64,000 nucleotides of DNA from Lachnocurva sp045579705. Its GTDB lineage: Bacteria > Bacillota > Clostridia > Lachnospirales > Lachnospiraceae. Positions 43,713 to 50,990 of this stretch are shown piece by piece. Position numbers and translations under genes: made by a program. How positions within the stretch are numbered: position 1 is the stretch's first letter; the number at the start of each line of letters is the position of its first letter. The stretch spans positions 1 through 64,000 of the forward strand of contig JAZNMP010000004.1 of the NCBI GenBank assembly GCA_045579705.1, in the 5' to 3' direction. The notes below the pieces were generated by a model that saw nothing but the letters and a program-made list of their open reading frames with translations, ran no database searches and was not told the origin of the DNA.

Positions 43713-44411
43713 TTAAACTGCACCGAATCTACGGTGTCTATTCTCATAAACTTCGATAGCCTTTTTAAGCTCGTCCGGAGTAAATGCCGGCCAAGCAACC
43801 TCTGCAAAATAGAACTCACTGTAAGAAAGTTGCCACATCAAAAAGTTTGACAGTCTCTCCTCTCCACTCGTTCTAATCATTAAATCAGGATCTGGAATAT
43901 CAAAAGTATCCAAAGACGCTGATATATCGTCTTCTGTAAGATCAGAGAGCTCCTTTCCTTCGTTCAAAAGCTTCTCTCCAGCTTTCACAAAGGCTCTCCT
44001 CATCTCATCACGGCTACCGTAATTAATCGCTAAAACCAAAGTCAGCCCTGTACATACCGATGACTTTTCTTCAAGCTTTGCGATAGTGTCCTGCAGTTCC
44101 TGTGATAAACCCCTTTTTTCACCTATTACCTTAAAACGCATATTATCACGCATGCAAGTCTTCATACATTTATTCAAATATGTGTTTAATAGCGACATCA
44201 AAGTGCTTACCTCTGACTCTGGTCTCTTCCAGTTCTCAGTCGAAAAAGCATATAAGGTAAGATATTTAATTCCCATATCATAAGCGCTACGACAAATCGT
44301 CTCTACATTCTCAGCGCCCACTTTGTGACCATAGGTACGAGGCTTTCCCTGTGCCTTGGCCCATCTGCCATTGCCATCCATAATAATAGCAACTGATTCT
44401 GGTACACTCAT
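43713..44411 (-). CDS. uppS: Undecaprenyl diphosphate synthase (isoprenyl transferase)
   Basis: Adds IPP units to farnesyl diphosphate to make the C55 carrier lipid for cell-wall synthesis. The IIMDGNGRWAKAQGKPRTYGH segment (core MDGNGRWAK, about 11-19) with catalytic Asp and the C-terminal DLMIRTSGEERLSNFLMWQ segment (core IRTSGEERLSNFLMWQ, about 184-199) are diagnostic. Length 232. It is the first gene after the frr terminator and has its own -10 box upstream. Confidence 0.96.
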   Translation of the reverse strand: MSVPESVAIIMDGNGRWAKAQGKPRTYGHKVGAENVETICRSAYDMGIKYLTLYAFSTENWKRPESEVSTLMSLLNTYLNKCMKTCMRDNMRFKVIGEKRGLSQELQDTIAKLEEKSSVCTGLTLVLAINYGSRDEMRRAFVKAGEKLLNEGKELSDLTEDDISASLDTFDIPDPDLMIRTSGEERLSNFLMWQLSYSEFYFAEVAWPAFTPDELKKAIEVYENRHRRFGAV

Positions 44412-44454
44412 ATCAATTCTTCTTTCTATATAAAAACTTATAACGCATTAAGGT

Positions 44455-44460
44455 ATTATA
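44455..44460 (-). promoter_or_regulatory. -10 box of the predicted uppS-cdsA-dxr promoter
   Basis: Perfect TATAAT on the minus strand, 44 bases before the uppS start and 36 bases after the frr terminator. No clear -35 box is seen at the right distance (TTTTAG only). Confidence 0.55.
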
Positions 44461-44495
44461 CTAGAATTTATCTAAAACTAAAAGCATTAGAAATT

Positions 44496-44525
44496 ATAAA
44501 AAAGAGAGCAACGAATCCGTTGCTC
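44496..44525 (-). terminator. Intrinsic terminator after frr
   Basis: Perfect 8-bp stem GAGCAACG/CGTTGCTC (44518-44525 and 44506-44513), four-base loop, U-rich run TCTTTTTT on the minus strand. Confidence 0.93.
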
Positions 44526-44536
44526 CCCTTCAATAA

Positions 44537-45088
44537 TTAGATTGTCATAACTTCTTTAGACTTAGCATCAACTGCATCATCTACTTTTTTGATATAAGAA
44601 TCTGTAATCTTCTGAAGTTCATCTGTCAAATCTTTGATCTCATCTTCTGATACATCTTCGCCCTTAAGCTTCTTAATAGAATCATTTCCATCACGACGGA
44701 TATTTCTGATAGCGACTTTAGCGTCTTCGCCTCTCTTCTTAATATCCTTTGCAAGTTCCTTACGTCTTTCCTCTGTAAGAACAGGGAAAGAAAGTCTGAT
44801 AACCTTACCATCATTGATAGGGTTGATTCCGATATCTGACATCTCGATAGCCTTCTCGATTTCCTTGAGAAGTGTAACTTCCCATGGCTGAATCTGAAGT
44901 GTTCTAGCATCGCTTACAGTTACATTAGCGACCTGCTGAAGTGGAGTCTCAGCTCCATAATAATCAACACGAAGTTTATCAAGAATGTGTGGATTAGCTC
45001 TACCAGCTCTAATTGACTGGAACTCCTCTGACAAATTGTTAAGTGTTTTTGTCATGCGGTTGTCAAAATCTTTTAATCTATCGTCCAT
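44537..45088 (-). CDS. frr: Ribosome recycling factor
   Basis: Splits post-termination ribosomes together with EF-G. Family segments FQSIRAGRANPHILDKLRVDYYG (core SIRAGRANPHILD, about 24-36) and GINPINDGKVIRLSFPVLTEERR (core PVLTEERRKELAK) are present. Length 183. It starts eight bases after pyrH; the pyrH stop TAG overlaps its GGAGG. Confidence 0.97.
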   Translation of the reverse strand: MDDRLKDFDNRMTKTLNNLSEEFQSIRAGRANPHILDKLRVDYYGAETPLQQVANVTVSDARTLQIQPWEVTLLKEIEKAIEMSDIGINPINDGKVIRLSFPVLTEERRKELAKDIKKRGEDAKVAIRNIRRDGNDSIKKLKGEDVSEDEIKDLTDELQKITDSYIKKVDDAVDAKSKEVMTI

Positions 45089-45096
45089 AATTCCTC

Positions 45097-45789
45097 CTAA
45101 ACAGTAACTGTAGTGCCATTGAATTTATCATTTACAGCATTAACAATTCCATTTTCTTCCTGAAGAGCAAAAATCTTAAGTGGAATTTTGTTCTCCATAC
45201 ACATCATAGATGCAGTTAAATCGATAACCTGAAGCTGCTTATCGATAACCTCCTGAATAGAAATAGTTTCGTATTTCTTTGCATTAGGATTTGTCTTTGG
45301 ATCGCTATCATATACACCATCGATAGCTTTCGCAAGCAACATCATATCGCATTCTGTCTCAATAGCTTTAAGTGCAGCACCTGTATCTGTTGAAAAATAA
45401 GGGTGACCTGTACCACCAGCAAAGAATACGACCTTTTTATCTGAAAGAGCCTTTGTGGCTTCATCATAAGAATAAAGCTTAGTAAAAGCACCAACTGCAA
45501 ATGGAGTAAACACCTCAGTCTCCATACCACATGTTTCAAAGATTTCTGAAACGTAGATACAGTTCATAACTGTTGCGATCATTCCAATCTGGTCAGCCTT
45601 TGAACGACGAATTTCATTTCCAGTTCTTCCTCTCCAGAAATTTCCTCCACCGATAACTACACCGACTTCGATTCCTTTATCTACAAGTTTCTTTACTTCC
45701 TGTCCAACAACGCGAACAGTCTCACAATCAAAACCTGTTTTCTTCTCACCCGCCAGGGCTTCACCACTTAATTTTAGTAGAACTCTCAT
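45097..45789 (-). CDS. pyrH: Uridylate kinase
   Basis: Amino-acid-kinase-fold UMP kinase. KLSGEALAG (about 6-14), VVIGGGNFWRGRTG (about 44-57) and FFAGGTGHPYFSTDTGAALKA (about 121-141; core GGTGHPYFSTDTGA) are family motifs. Length 230. The usual order is rpsB-tsf-pyrH-frr, but here a deacetylase and a bactofilin gene stand between tsf and pyrH. It ends with TAG. Confidence 0.97.
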   Translation of the reverse strand: MRVLLKLSGEALAGEKKTGFDCETVRVVGQEVKKLVDKGIEVGVVIGGGNFWRGRTGNEIRRSKADQIGMIATVMNCIYVSEIFETCGMETEVFTPFAVGAFTKLYSYDEATKALSDKKVVFFAGGTGHPYFSTDTGAALKAIETECDMMLLAKAIDGVYDSDPKTNPNAKKYETISIQEVIDKQLQVIDLTASMMCMENKIPLKIFALQEENGIVNAVNDKFNGTTVTV

Positions 45790-45802
45790 GTTTATCCTTT
45801 AA

Positions 45803-46558
45803 TTATTTATCAATGTCGAAAACGCTCTGAAGATCAACATCAGCATATGCCTGAGATACAAGACCTTCGATAACAGCACCATTGTTAATCTGTACTGAAC
45901 GAGACTTGATGTTACCCATAACTACAGCAGATGTATCAACTACAACAGGTCCCTGAACATCGATATCACCTTTTACGGCACCAGCGATTACAGCTGATGT
46001 AGCAGCGATGTTACCAACGATAACAGAACCAGCGCCAACCTTTGCTGTTCCTGTAGTAGAAACTTCACCTTCGATCTTTGCATTGTCAGCAAAGAACTCG
46101 CTAGAAACAGAGTTTCCTTTGATAGAGCCGTTTACAACAAGTTTACCGTTACACTTAACATTTCCCTTTACAACGCCTTCTACATTGATAGATCCTGAAG
46201 ATTCCATATCACCAGTGATAACCATTCCTCTAGTGATTTCAGCAGTTTCATCAGCAACATTGTTTACATCAATTGAAGCGCTAGTGAATGTTGTATTCTC
46301 TTCCATTTTTTCTTTCTCTCTCATATAAGATGTCTCGTTTTTCTTAATCTCAATATCGTTTTCTTTAATAGTAGTTGGTTCAGAAACCTTTGAAGCAACC
46401 TGCTCAAGAAGTCCATCAAGTTTATCAAGCTCTGAATCCACGTCAACATCTTCTTCAAGAGTATTTACCATCACATCGTCCTGAATGTCCTTCTCTTCTC
46501 CTGTAAGTCCGTCTACAGCGTCTGCGAAGTCTTCTTTGAAATCTTTAAAAAGTCCCAT
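45803..46558 (-). CDS. Bactofilin (polymer-forming cytoskeletal protein) with acidic N-terminal region
   Basis: Residues about 95-240 show the repetitive right-handed beta-helix pattern of bactofilins (GMVITGDMESSGSINVEGVVKG, core SGSINVEGVVKGNVKCNGKL; later GSVIVGNIAATSAVIAGAVKG), with short repeats rich in Gly, Val, Ile and Asn. The first 95 residues are acidic and probably unstructured. Bactofilins form filaments at the membrane and often guide cell-wall enzymes; the neighbour upstream is a polysaccharide deacetylase, which fits. Spacing to pyrH is 13 bases. Length 251 is larger than the usual 130-200 because of the N-terminal region. Confidence 0.87.
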   Translation of the reverse strand: MGLFKDFKEDFADAVDGLTGEEKDIQDDVMVNTLEEDVDVDSELDKLDGLLEQVASKVSEPTTIKENDIEIKKNETSYMREKEKMEENTTFTSASIDVNNVADETAEITRGMVITGDMESSGSINVEGVVKGNVKCNGKLVVNGSIKGNSVSSEFFADNAKIEGEVSTTGTAKVGAGSVIVGNIAATSAVIAGAVKGDIDVQGPVVVDTSAVVMGNIKSRSVQINNGAVIEGLVSQAYADVDLQSVFDIDK

Positions 46559-46578
46559 AAGCCTCTCCTCTATACATG

Positions 46579-47481
46579 TTAATTTTCAAGAGTGACATGC
46601 TGAATCAAATCAGTGTCATCACTAATCGGCAAGATGATAGCACCTTTGCTCTGTAATTCTTCGATCAATTTAGGAAGAGCATCAACTGTCGCTCCCTTTT
46701 CATTTGCATCGTGCATCAAAACTACCGACGTTTTGTATTTTACCACATCATTCATAACGTTTTCAATAAGTTCATCCGATGTATAAGCCTTTGATGTGGC
46801 ATCTCCACTGGAAATATTCCAGTCAAAATACTTAATATGGTTTTCATTCAAAAAATTAATGAAATAGGTCATATCCTGACCCGATACTTTATTACTGGAA
46901 CCACCTGGAAATCTATACAGTTTACAGTCGACACCAGTATTTTTTTGAATCAAATCATGAATCTTCGTATAATCTGATTTAAAAGAAGAAAGGGATGCAT
47001 ATACATCCGAATATTTGTGGCTGTATGAATGCATCCCAATCGTATGACCTTCGTTTACGATTCTCTTATATGAAGTTTTGGCAGACTTAGATGTTCTGCC
47101 ATTTACGAAAAAAGTCGCTTTCACTCCATAGTCATCGAGAATATCTAGGATTCTGGGCGTGTTCTTACTAGGACCATCATCGAATGTGAGGTAAACCTTT
47201 AACGTATCATTTGGATTAGCCAGGTTTGCCTCTCCTGTTCCAGAATCACTCAGAGTCAACTTTCCTAATTTTGATTTATTACCAGAAATCAGTCCCTGGG
47301 ATTTGCTTTCTTCTACGCGTTTAAGACGAGTTTCCATTCTAAACATCTTGAAAATCAAAAAAGCATTGCAAAGCAAAGAAAGAAGCAATCCGAGCATTAT
47401 AAATGAGACGATAAACATCTTCATCTTTCTGACTCTAGCCTGTTTATTTCTCTTCTCTTTTACTGCGTCTCTATCTTCCAT
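46579..47481 (-). CDS. Membrane-anchored polysaccharide deacetylase (NodB domain)
   Basis: Predicted cell-surface peptidoglycan or glycan N-deacetylase. A single N-terminal membrane anchor (about 20-43) follows a basic cytoplasmic stub; a coiled, Ser/Lys-rich linker leads to the NodB domain (about 95-295). Motifs: YLTFDDGPS (metal Asp), HSYSH (metal His pair), RFPGGSS, LMHDAN near the C-terminus. I use the ATG at 47481 (MEDRDAV), with AGGAG ten bases upstream; longer readings start inside a terminator. The Shine-Dalgarno directly follows the tsf terminator U-run. Confidence 0.9.
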   Translation of the reverse strand: MEDRDAVKEKRNKQARVRKMKMFIVSFIMLGLLLSLLCNAFLIFKMFRMETRLKRVEESKSQGLISGNKSKLGKLTLSDSGTGEANLANPNDTLKVYLTFDDGPSKNTPRILDILDDYGVKATFFVNGRTSKSAKTSYKRIVNEGHTIGMHSYSHKYSDVYASLSSFKSDYTKIHDLIQKNTGVDCKLYRFPGGSSNKVSGQDMTYFINFLNENHIKYFDWNISSGDATSKAYTSDELIENVMNDVVKYKTSVVLMHDANEKGATVDALPKLIEELQSKGAIILPISDDTDLIQHVTLEN

Positions 47482-47496
47482 AGTGGAATATCTCCT

Positions 47497-47529
47497 AAAA
47501 AAAGGCACTATATATCAATATAGTGCCTT
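47497..47529 (-). terminator. Intrinsic terminator after tsf
   Basis: Perfect 11-bp stem AAGGCACTATA/TATAGTGCCTT (47519-47529 and 47502-47512), six-base loop, seven U on the minus strand. Only a few bases separate the U-run from the AGGAG of the deacetylase gene. Confidence 0.94.
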
Positions 47530-47545
47530 AACAAGAAAACTTATA

Positions 47546-47905
47546 TTAGTTGTTCATCTGCTTTGCAACTTCTTCAGCAAAGTTCTCCTGCTTCTTCTCA
47601 ATTCCTTCGCCTGTTTCGAAACGAACGAATGATGTAAGAGTGAGCTCTGTGCCAGCTGCCTTTGCTACCTCTTCAAGGTACTTCTGAACGTTCTGCTTTC
47701 CGTCTTCAGCCTTAACATAAACCTGGTCAAGAAGGCAAACTTCTTTGAAGATCTTGTTAAGTCTTCCCTTGATCATACCAGCCTTAACGTTCTCTGGCTT
47801 AGCAGATTCCTTAGGATCGTTCTCAATCTGAGCCTTGATGATTTCAGTCTCATGGTTGATGTAATCCTGATCAATATCAGATTCTCTAAGGAACTTAGGA
47901 GACAT
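47546..47905 (-). CDS. tsf: Elongation factor Ts, C-terminal fragment downstream of in-frame amber codon
   Basis: This reading frame continues tsf after an in-frame TAG (47915-47917). It encodes the end of the EF-Ts core and the C-terminal module: SPKFLRESDID, KAGMIKGRLNKIFKEVCLLDQVYVK (core GRLNKIFKEVCLLDQ) and the final VRFETGEGIEKK segment, all typical of EF-Ts. The first ATG available (47905) is four codons after the TAG and has no good Shine-Dalgarno, so separate production would depend on reinitiation. With the N-terminal part (47915-48481) it adds up to a normal EF-Ts of about 310 residues. Confidence 0.85.
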   Translation of the reverse strand: MSPKFLRESDIDQDYINHETEIIKAQIENDPKESAKPENVKAGMIKGRLNKIFKEVCLLDQVYVKAEDGKQNVQKYLEEVAKAAGTELTLTSFVRFETGEGIEKKQENFAEEVAKQMNN

Positions 47906-47914
47906 AGCTGCAAT

Positions 47915-48481
47915 CTACATAGCTACGTTCTTAAGTGCTTCCTTAACATCTTCTGTAACATTTCCACACTCAGCAGCGAGAAGAACAGCAATTCTTCCGT
48001 TTCCGTGTGTGTAAGAGATTACAGCACCATTCTCAGCTGTAAGTTTCTCAAATCTTCTGATAGAAAGTTTCTCACCGATAACAGCGATCTTCTCAACAAG
48101 CTCTTCAGCTACAGTCTTTGAAGAATCTTTGTTCCAAGCCTCAGCCATGAATGCATCGATGTCAGAAGCGTTTGATGAAAGTGCCTGCTCAGCAACTTCC
48201 TGAACATATGTCTGGAACTTTTCGTTGTTAGCAACGAAGTCTGTCTCAGAGTTAACTTCAACGATAGCAGCCTCTGTTGTACCGTTTGAAGCCACGCAGC
48301 AAAGACCCTCTGCTGCTACACGGCTAGCCTTTTTCTCAGCCTTTGCCTGTCCGTTCTTTCTAAGAAATTCGATAGCTTCTTCCATGTTACCGTCTGTTTC
48401 GTTAAGTGCTTTCTTACACTCCATCATTCCGGCACCAGAGAGTTCACGAAGCTCTTTAACCATAGATGCTGTGATAGCCAT
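47915..48481 (-). CDS. tsf: Elongation factor Ts, N-terminal part ending at in-frame amber codon
   Basis: EF-Ts is the guanine nucleotide exchange factor of EF-Tu. The UBA-like N-terminus (VKELRELSGAGMMECKKAL, about 8-26), the TDFVAN motif (about 79-84) that contacts EF-Tu and most of the core are present. The frame stops after ...ALKNVAM with TAG where the family has Gln in AMQIAA (CAG to TAG, one base). The rest of the protein continues in the same frame at 47546-47914. TAG ends rbfA, nrnA, pyrH and flhB normally, so the codon is not generally reassigned. Mutation, suppression, reinitiation or a sequencing error remain possible. Confidence 0.88.
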   Translation of the reverse strand: MAITASMVKELRELSGAGMMECKKALNETDGNMEEAIEFLRKNGQAKAEKKASRVAAEGLCCVASNGTTEAAIVEVNSETDFVANNEKFQTYVQEVAEQALSSNASDIDAFMAEAWNKDSSKTVAEELVEKIAVIGEKLSIRRFEKLTAENGAVISYTHGNGRIAVLLAAECGNVTEDVKEALKNVAM

Positions 48482-48525
48482 TTTTCATCCCTCCAAATTT
48501 AATATTTAAATCAAGTATTATTTGA

Positions 48526-49233
48526 TTACTCAGCCTTTGCCTGCTGCTCTTCACCCTGCTTTGCCTCGATAACAGCGTCAGCCATTACAGATGTAAGAAG
48601 CTTAACTGCACGGATAGCGTCATCGTTTCCTGGGATGATATAATCAAGTTCGTCTGGATCGCAGTTAGTATCAGCAATACCGATGATTGTGATTCCAAGA
48701 GCCATAGCTTCCTTGATGCAGATTCTTTCCTTCTTAGGATCTACGATGAAGATAGCGTCAGGGATTCTCTTCATGTCCTTGATACCGCCAAGGTTCTTGT
48801 TAAGTCTCTCAAGCTCTTTCTTAAGACCGATAACTTCCTTCTTTGGAAGAACGTCGAAAGTTCCGTTTTCTTCCATCTTCTCGATCTTCTTAAGACGAGC
48901 GATACGGCTCTGGATAGTCTTGAAGTTAGTAAGCATACCACCAAGCCATCTCTCGTTTACGTAGTACATTCCACATCTAGTAGCTTCATCACGAACTGAA
49001 TCCTGAGCCTGCTTCTTTGTACCTACGAAGAGAACTGTACCACCCTGTGCAACGATGTCGTATACAGCGTTGTAAGCGTTATCGATAAGACCTACTGTCT
49101 TCTGAAGATCAATAATGTGGATACCGTTTCTTTCTGAATAGATGTATGGAGCCATCTTAGGGTTCCATCTTCTAGTCTGATGACCAAAATGTACACCAGC
49201 TTCAAGTAACTGTTTCATTGAACAAACACTCAT
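48526..49233 (-). CDS. rpsB: 30S ribosomal protein S2
   Basis: MKQLLEAGVHFGHQTRRWNPKM (core EAGVHFGHQTRRWNP, about 10-24), FVGTKKQAQDSV, NERWLGGMLTNF and the C-terminal LGITIIGIADTNCDPDELDYIIPGNDDA region (core GIADTNCDP) identify S2. I start at the ATG at 49233 (MSVCSMKQL), seven bases after GGAGG; a longer in-frame reading of 25 residues is leader RNA. Length 235. It heads the rpsB-tsf unit under its own promoter. Confidence 0.97.
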   Translation of the reverse strand: MSVCSMKQLLEAGVHFGHQTRRWNPKMAPYIYSERNGIHIIDLQKTVGLIDNAYNAVYDIVAQGGTVLFVGTKKQAQDSVRDEATRCGMYYVNERWLGGMLTNFKTIQSRIARLKKIEKMEENGTFDVLPKKEVIGLKKELERLNKNLGGIKDMKRIPDAIFIVDPKKERICIKEAMALGITIIGIADTNCDPDELDYIIPGNDDAIRAVKLLTSVMADAVIEAKQGEEQQAKAE

Positions 49234-49338
49234 TTTTTTACCTCCAAAAATGGTTAATCTTCCACGTGGATCATTTCGTCGAATAACAATTAAATTGCAC
49301 CATTTCAACGATCACCTTACGTGTGTTTTGACTACAAA
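49234..49338 (-). promoter_or_regulatory. rpsB leader RNA, possible S2 autoregulatory site
   Basis: The 100-base leader can fold into a long interrupted stem in which CACGT, GATC and GTTG near the 5' side meet CGAC, GATC and ACGTG near the 3' side, closing about 50 bases before the start codon. Several bacteria use structured rpsB leaders for S2 feedback; membership in a described class is inferred from position only. Confidence 0.45.
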
Positions 49339-49345
49339 CATACGG

Positions 49346-49375
49346 ATGATAACACAAAACGCCCTCTAAAGTCAA
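49346..49375 (-). promoter_or_regulatory. Predicted sigma-A promoter of rpsB-tsf
   Basis: Minus-strand TTGACT (49370-49375) and TATCAT (49346-49351), 18-base spacer. The TGA stop of the upstream gene lies inside the -35 box. Confidence 0.72.
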
Positions 49376-49938
49376 CGGCTTTTAGACAAAATCCTAGCCA
49401 AATCCTCATAAGAAGCATTCTTTGGCACCGTGAAGTTTCCCGGCTGAATTCTATTTCCGTAATTATTAGTTTCGAGATATCTATTAAAATCTTTCCAATC
49501 AGAGATAACGCCATGATCAGCAAGTACCTGTGAAACAGTATCCGAACTCATTCCATGCTGAACTACGATGTTCACTTCTTCCTGCTCTGGTGCTGCCGGC
49601 TGTTCAGGAGTTTCTGGTTTCTCTGCGTTCTTTGTAGACTCATCAGGTTCCTTAACCTCTTTGCCAGTCTTCACTTCTTTCTTTGTCTTCGAATCTTCAG
49701 AAACCGTTTTTGTACTCTTCTTCGAATTCTTCTTTGATTCTTTCTTTTTCTTCGCTTCAGAATCACTCTTTATGGTTCCGTCGCTCTTTTCTGTAACTTC
49801 AAGCCCGTATTTTTGCGCTTGCGCTACTAATTCAGACTTAGAAAGTTTAGGCTTATGAAAAAAGCCCGCAATCATAAACATGAGTGAGCCGAGAATCAAG
49901 CCCACTCCCAAACCTCTGAGATAATATTTCATCTTCAT
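49372..49938 (-). CDS. Membrane-anchored protein with MltG/YceG-like LysM-type domain
   Basis: One N-terminal membrane helix (about 8-27), then a long Lys/Glu/Ser-rich disordered linker (about 50-122), then a C-terminal domain (about 123-188) resembling the small LysM-like subdomain of the MltG lytic transglycosylase (pattern GMSSDTVSQVLADHGVI ... GNRIQPGNFTVPKNASYEDL). The MltG catalytic domain is absent, so lytic activity is not expected. It may act as a wall-binding anchor. It is the last gene before the rpsB promoter, 17 bases after the SwrB-like gene. Confidence 0.68.
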   Translation of the reverse strand: MKMKYYLRGLGVGLILGSLMFMIAGFFHKPKLSKSELVAQAQKYGLEVTEKSDGTIKSDSEAKKKKESKKNSKKSTKTVSEDSKTKKEVKTGKEVKEPDESTKNAEKPETPEQPAAPEQEEVNIVVQHGMSSDTVSQVLADHGVISDWKDFNRYLETNNYGNRIQPGNFTVPKNASYEDLARILSKSR

Positions 49939-49955
49939 AGAATTACTAATCCACC

Positions 49956-50624
49956 TTACTTCTTAAACAAGCCGAGAACGAGTTTCACTTCACCTAAGCC
50001 GAGGCCCAGTTTCTTTGCGATTTCAATTTCAGAATATCCAGACTTCGCCAAAGCCAGGATTTCGCTATTCGCATTTCCTTCATCTTCGCGTTCCTGCTCA
50101 TTCTGATTTGTATCGTACTTCTTGATAAACTCTTCTTTCAAGGATTCGAGCTCAGGAGAATTGATTTCTTCAACAGGTTCAAAGGCAATCTGTTCTTTCT
50201 CTTCAATCTCATCTTTAAGAGCGCGAAGAGTATCTTCCATCACCTCAATCTGCTTGGTGAGCTCAGTGATTTTTTCCTGTTTCTTATTCAACATATCATA
50301 CATAAACATAATCTCATCATGAGATTTGTTCATAGAAGAAAGAACCGTATCTGAATATTGGCTGATTTCTTTAATCTTGTCATTTGTCTCTTTGTCAGTC
50401 TTTCTCTCGAGAGTTTCGAACGAGTCATCAAGTCTATCCATAATAGACTGTTTAATCTTCTCGTCTGTGTCCTTTAGTTCTTTGTCGAGAATGGTTTTTA
50501 TCTCTGCCTGTGACATCTTCTGAATCTCTTCTATATCATCAGATGACATCTTCTTTGTAATAAAAAAACTACCTATAATCGCTAAGATTCCAATCAATAG
50601 AACCGCTACTTCTAGTCCTGTCAT
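49956..50624 (-). CDS. SwrB-like / DUF6115-type membrane protein with coiled coil and HTH-like C-terminus
   Basis: Residues 5-23 form one membrane helix; about 25-170 are charged, strongly helical and probably coiled coil; about 185-222 (ILALAKSGYSEIEIAKKLGLGLGEV) look like a helix-turn-helix. This design and the place right between the sigma-D gene region and rpsB match B. subtilis SwrB (YlxL), a single-pass protein that promotes flagellar basal-body maturation. Sequence similarity cannot be checked here, so the name is inferred from architecture and position. AAGGAG precedes the ATG. Confidence 0.65.
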   Translation of the reverse strand: MTGLEVAVLLIGILAIIGSFFITKKMSSDDIEEIQKMSQAEIKTILDKELKDTDEKIKQSIMDRLDDSFETLERKTDKETNDKIKEISQYSDTVLSSMNKSHDEIMFMYDMLNKKQEKITELTKQIEVMEDTLRALKDEIEEKEQIAFEPVEEINSPELESLKEEFIKKYDTNQNEQEREDEGNANSEILALAKSGYSEIEIAKKLGLGLGEVKLVLGLFKK

Positions 50625-50633
50625 AAAGTCTCC

Positions 50634-50963
50634 TTAAATCTTCACATCAAATGGCTTTTCACCTTTTTTGTACATTCTGCCATCATCGTGTTTCTTTTTC
50701 TTCTCGTCCTCTTTCTCGTCCTTTTTCTTCTTACGTTTGTCCGGGCGCTTATAGATAACACCTGAACCATCTTCGTCCAGGTTCTCCGTTTCTGTTTTTA
50801 CATTTCCATGAACACTCGTCGCATCCTGCTGTCTCTGTATCTCGGCAGCATTCTGCATCATATTCTGCTGAAGCGCAGACTTGTTATCTTCATGAGACTG
50901 AAGATGCGAAATTTCATTCGCATTCTGAATCATACCATTAAATTCTACCGGTCGAAGCTGCAT
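50634..50963 (-). CDS. Uncharacterised basic, low-complexity protein in flagellar operon
   Basis: I do not recognise this 109-residue protein. It has no membrane segment. The N-half is Gln/Asn-rich (NMMQNAAEIQRQQ) and the C-half is a run of Lys, Glu and Asp (about 72-95) ending in GEKPFDVKI. It has a good GGGGG ribosome site and tight spacing to both neighbours (9 and 27 bases), so it is probably translated. Position between FapA-like and SwrB-like genes suggests a flagellar or surface role, without proof. Confidence 0.6.
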   Translation of the reverse strand: MQLRPVEFNGMIQNANEISHLQSHEDNKSALQQNMMQNAAEIQRQQDATSVHGNVKTETENLDEDGSGVIYKRPDKRKKKKDEKEDEKKKKHDDGRMYKKGEKPFDVKI

Positions 50964-50990
50964 AACTATTCCCCCTTCCAGAATATAATT

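Noticed and set aside
47546..48481. Genome-wide amber reassignment (for example pyrrolysine or glutamine)
   Set aside because: TAG serves as the terminal stop of rbfA, nrnA, pyrH and flhB, where readthrough would give no sensible extension.
48490..48525. Small AATCAA/TTGATT hairpin between rpsB and tsf as a terminator
   Set aside because: Only six A/T-rich pairs and no continuous U-run; too weak to call.
49372..49938. Full endolytic transglycosylase MltG
   Set aside because: Only the small LysM-like part is present; the catalytic domain is missing, so no enzymatic name is given.
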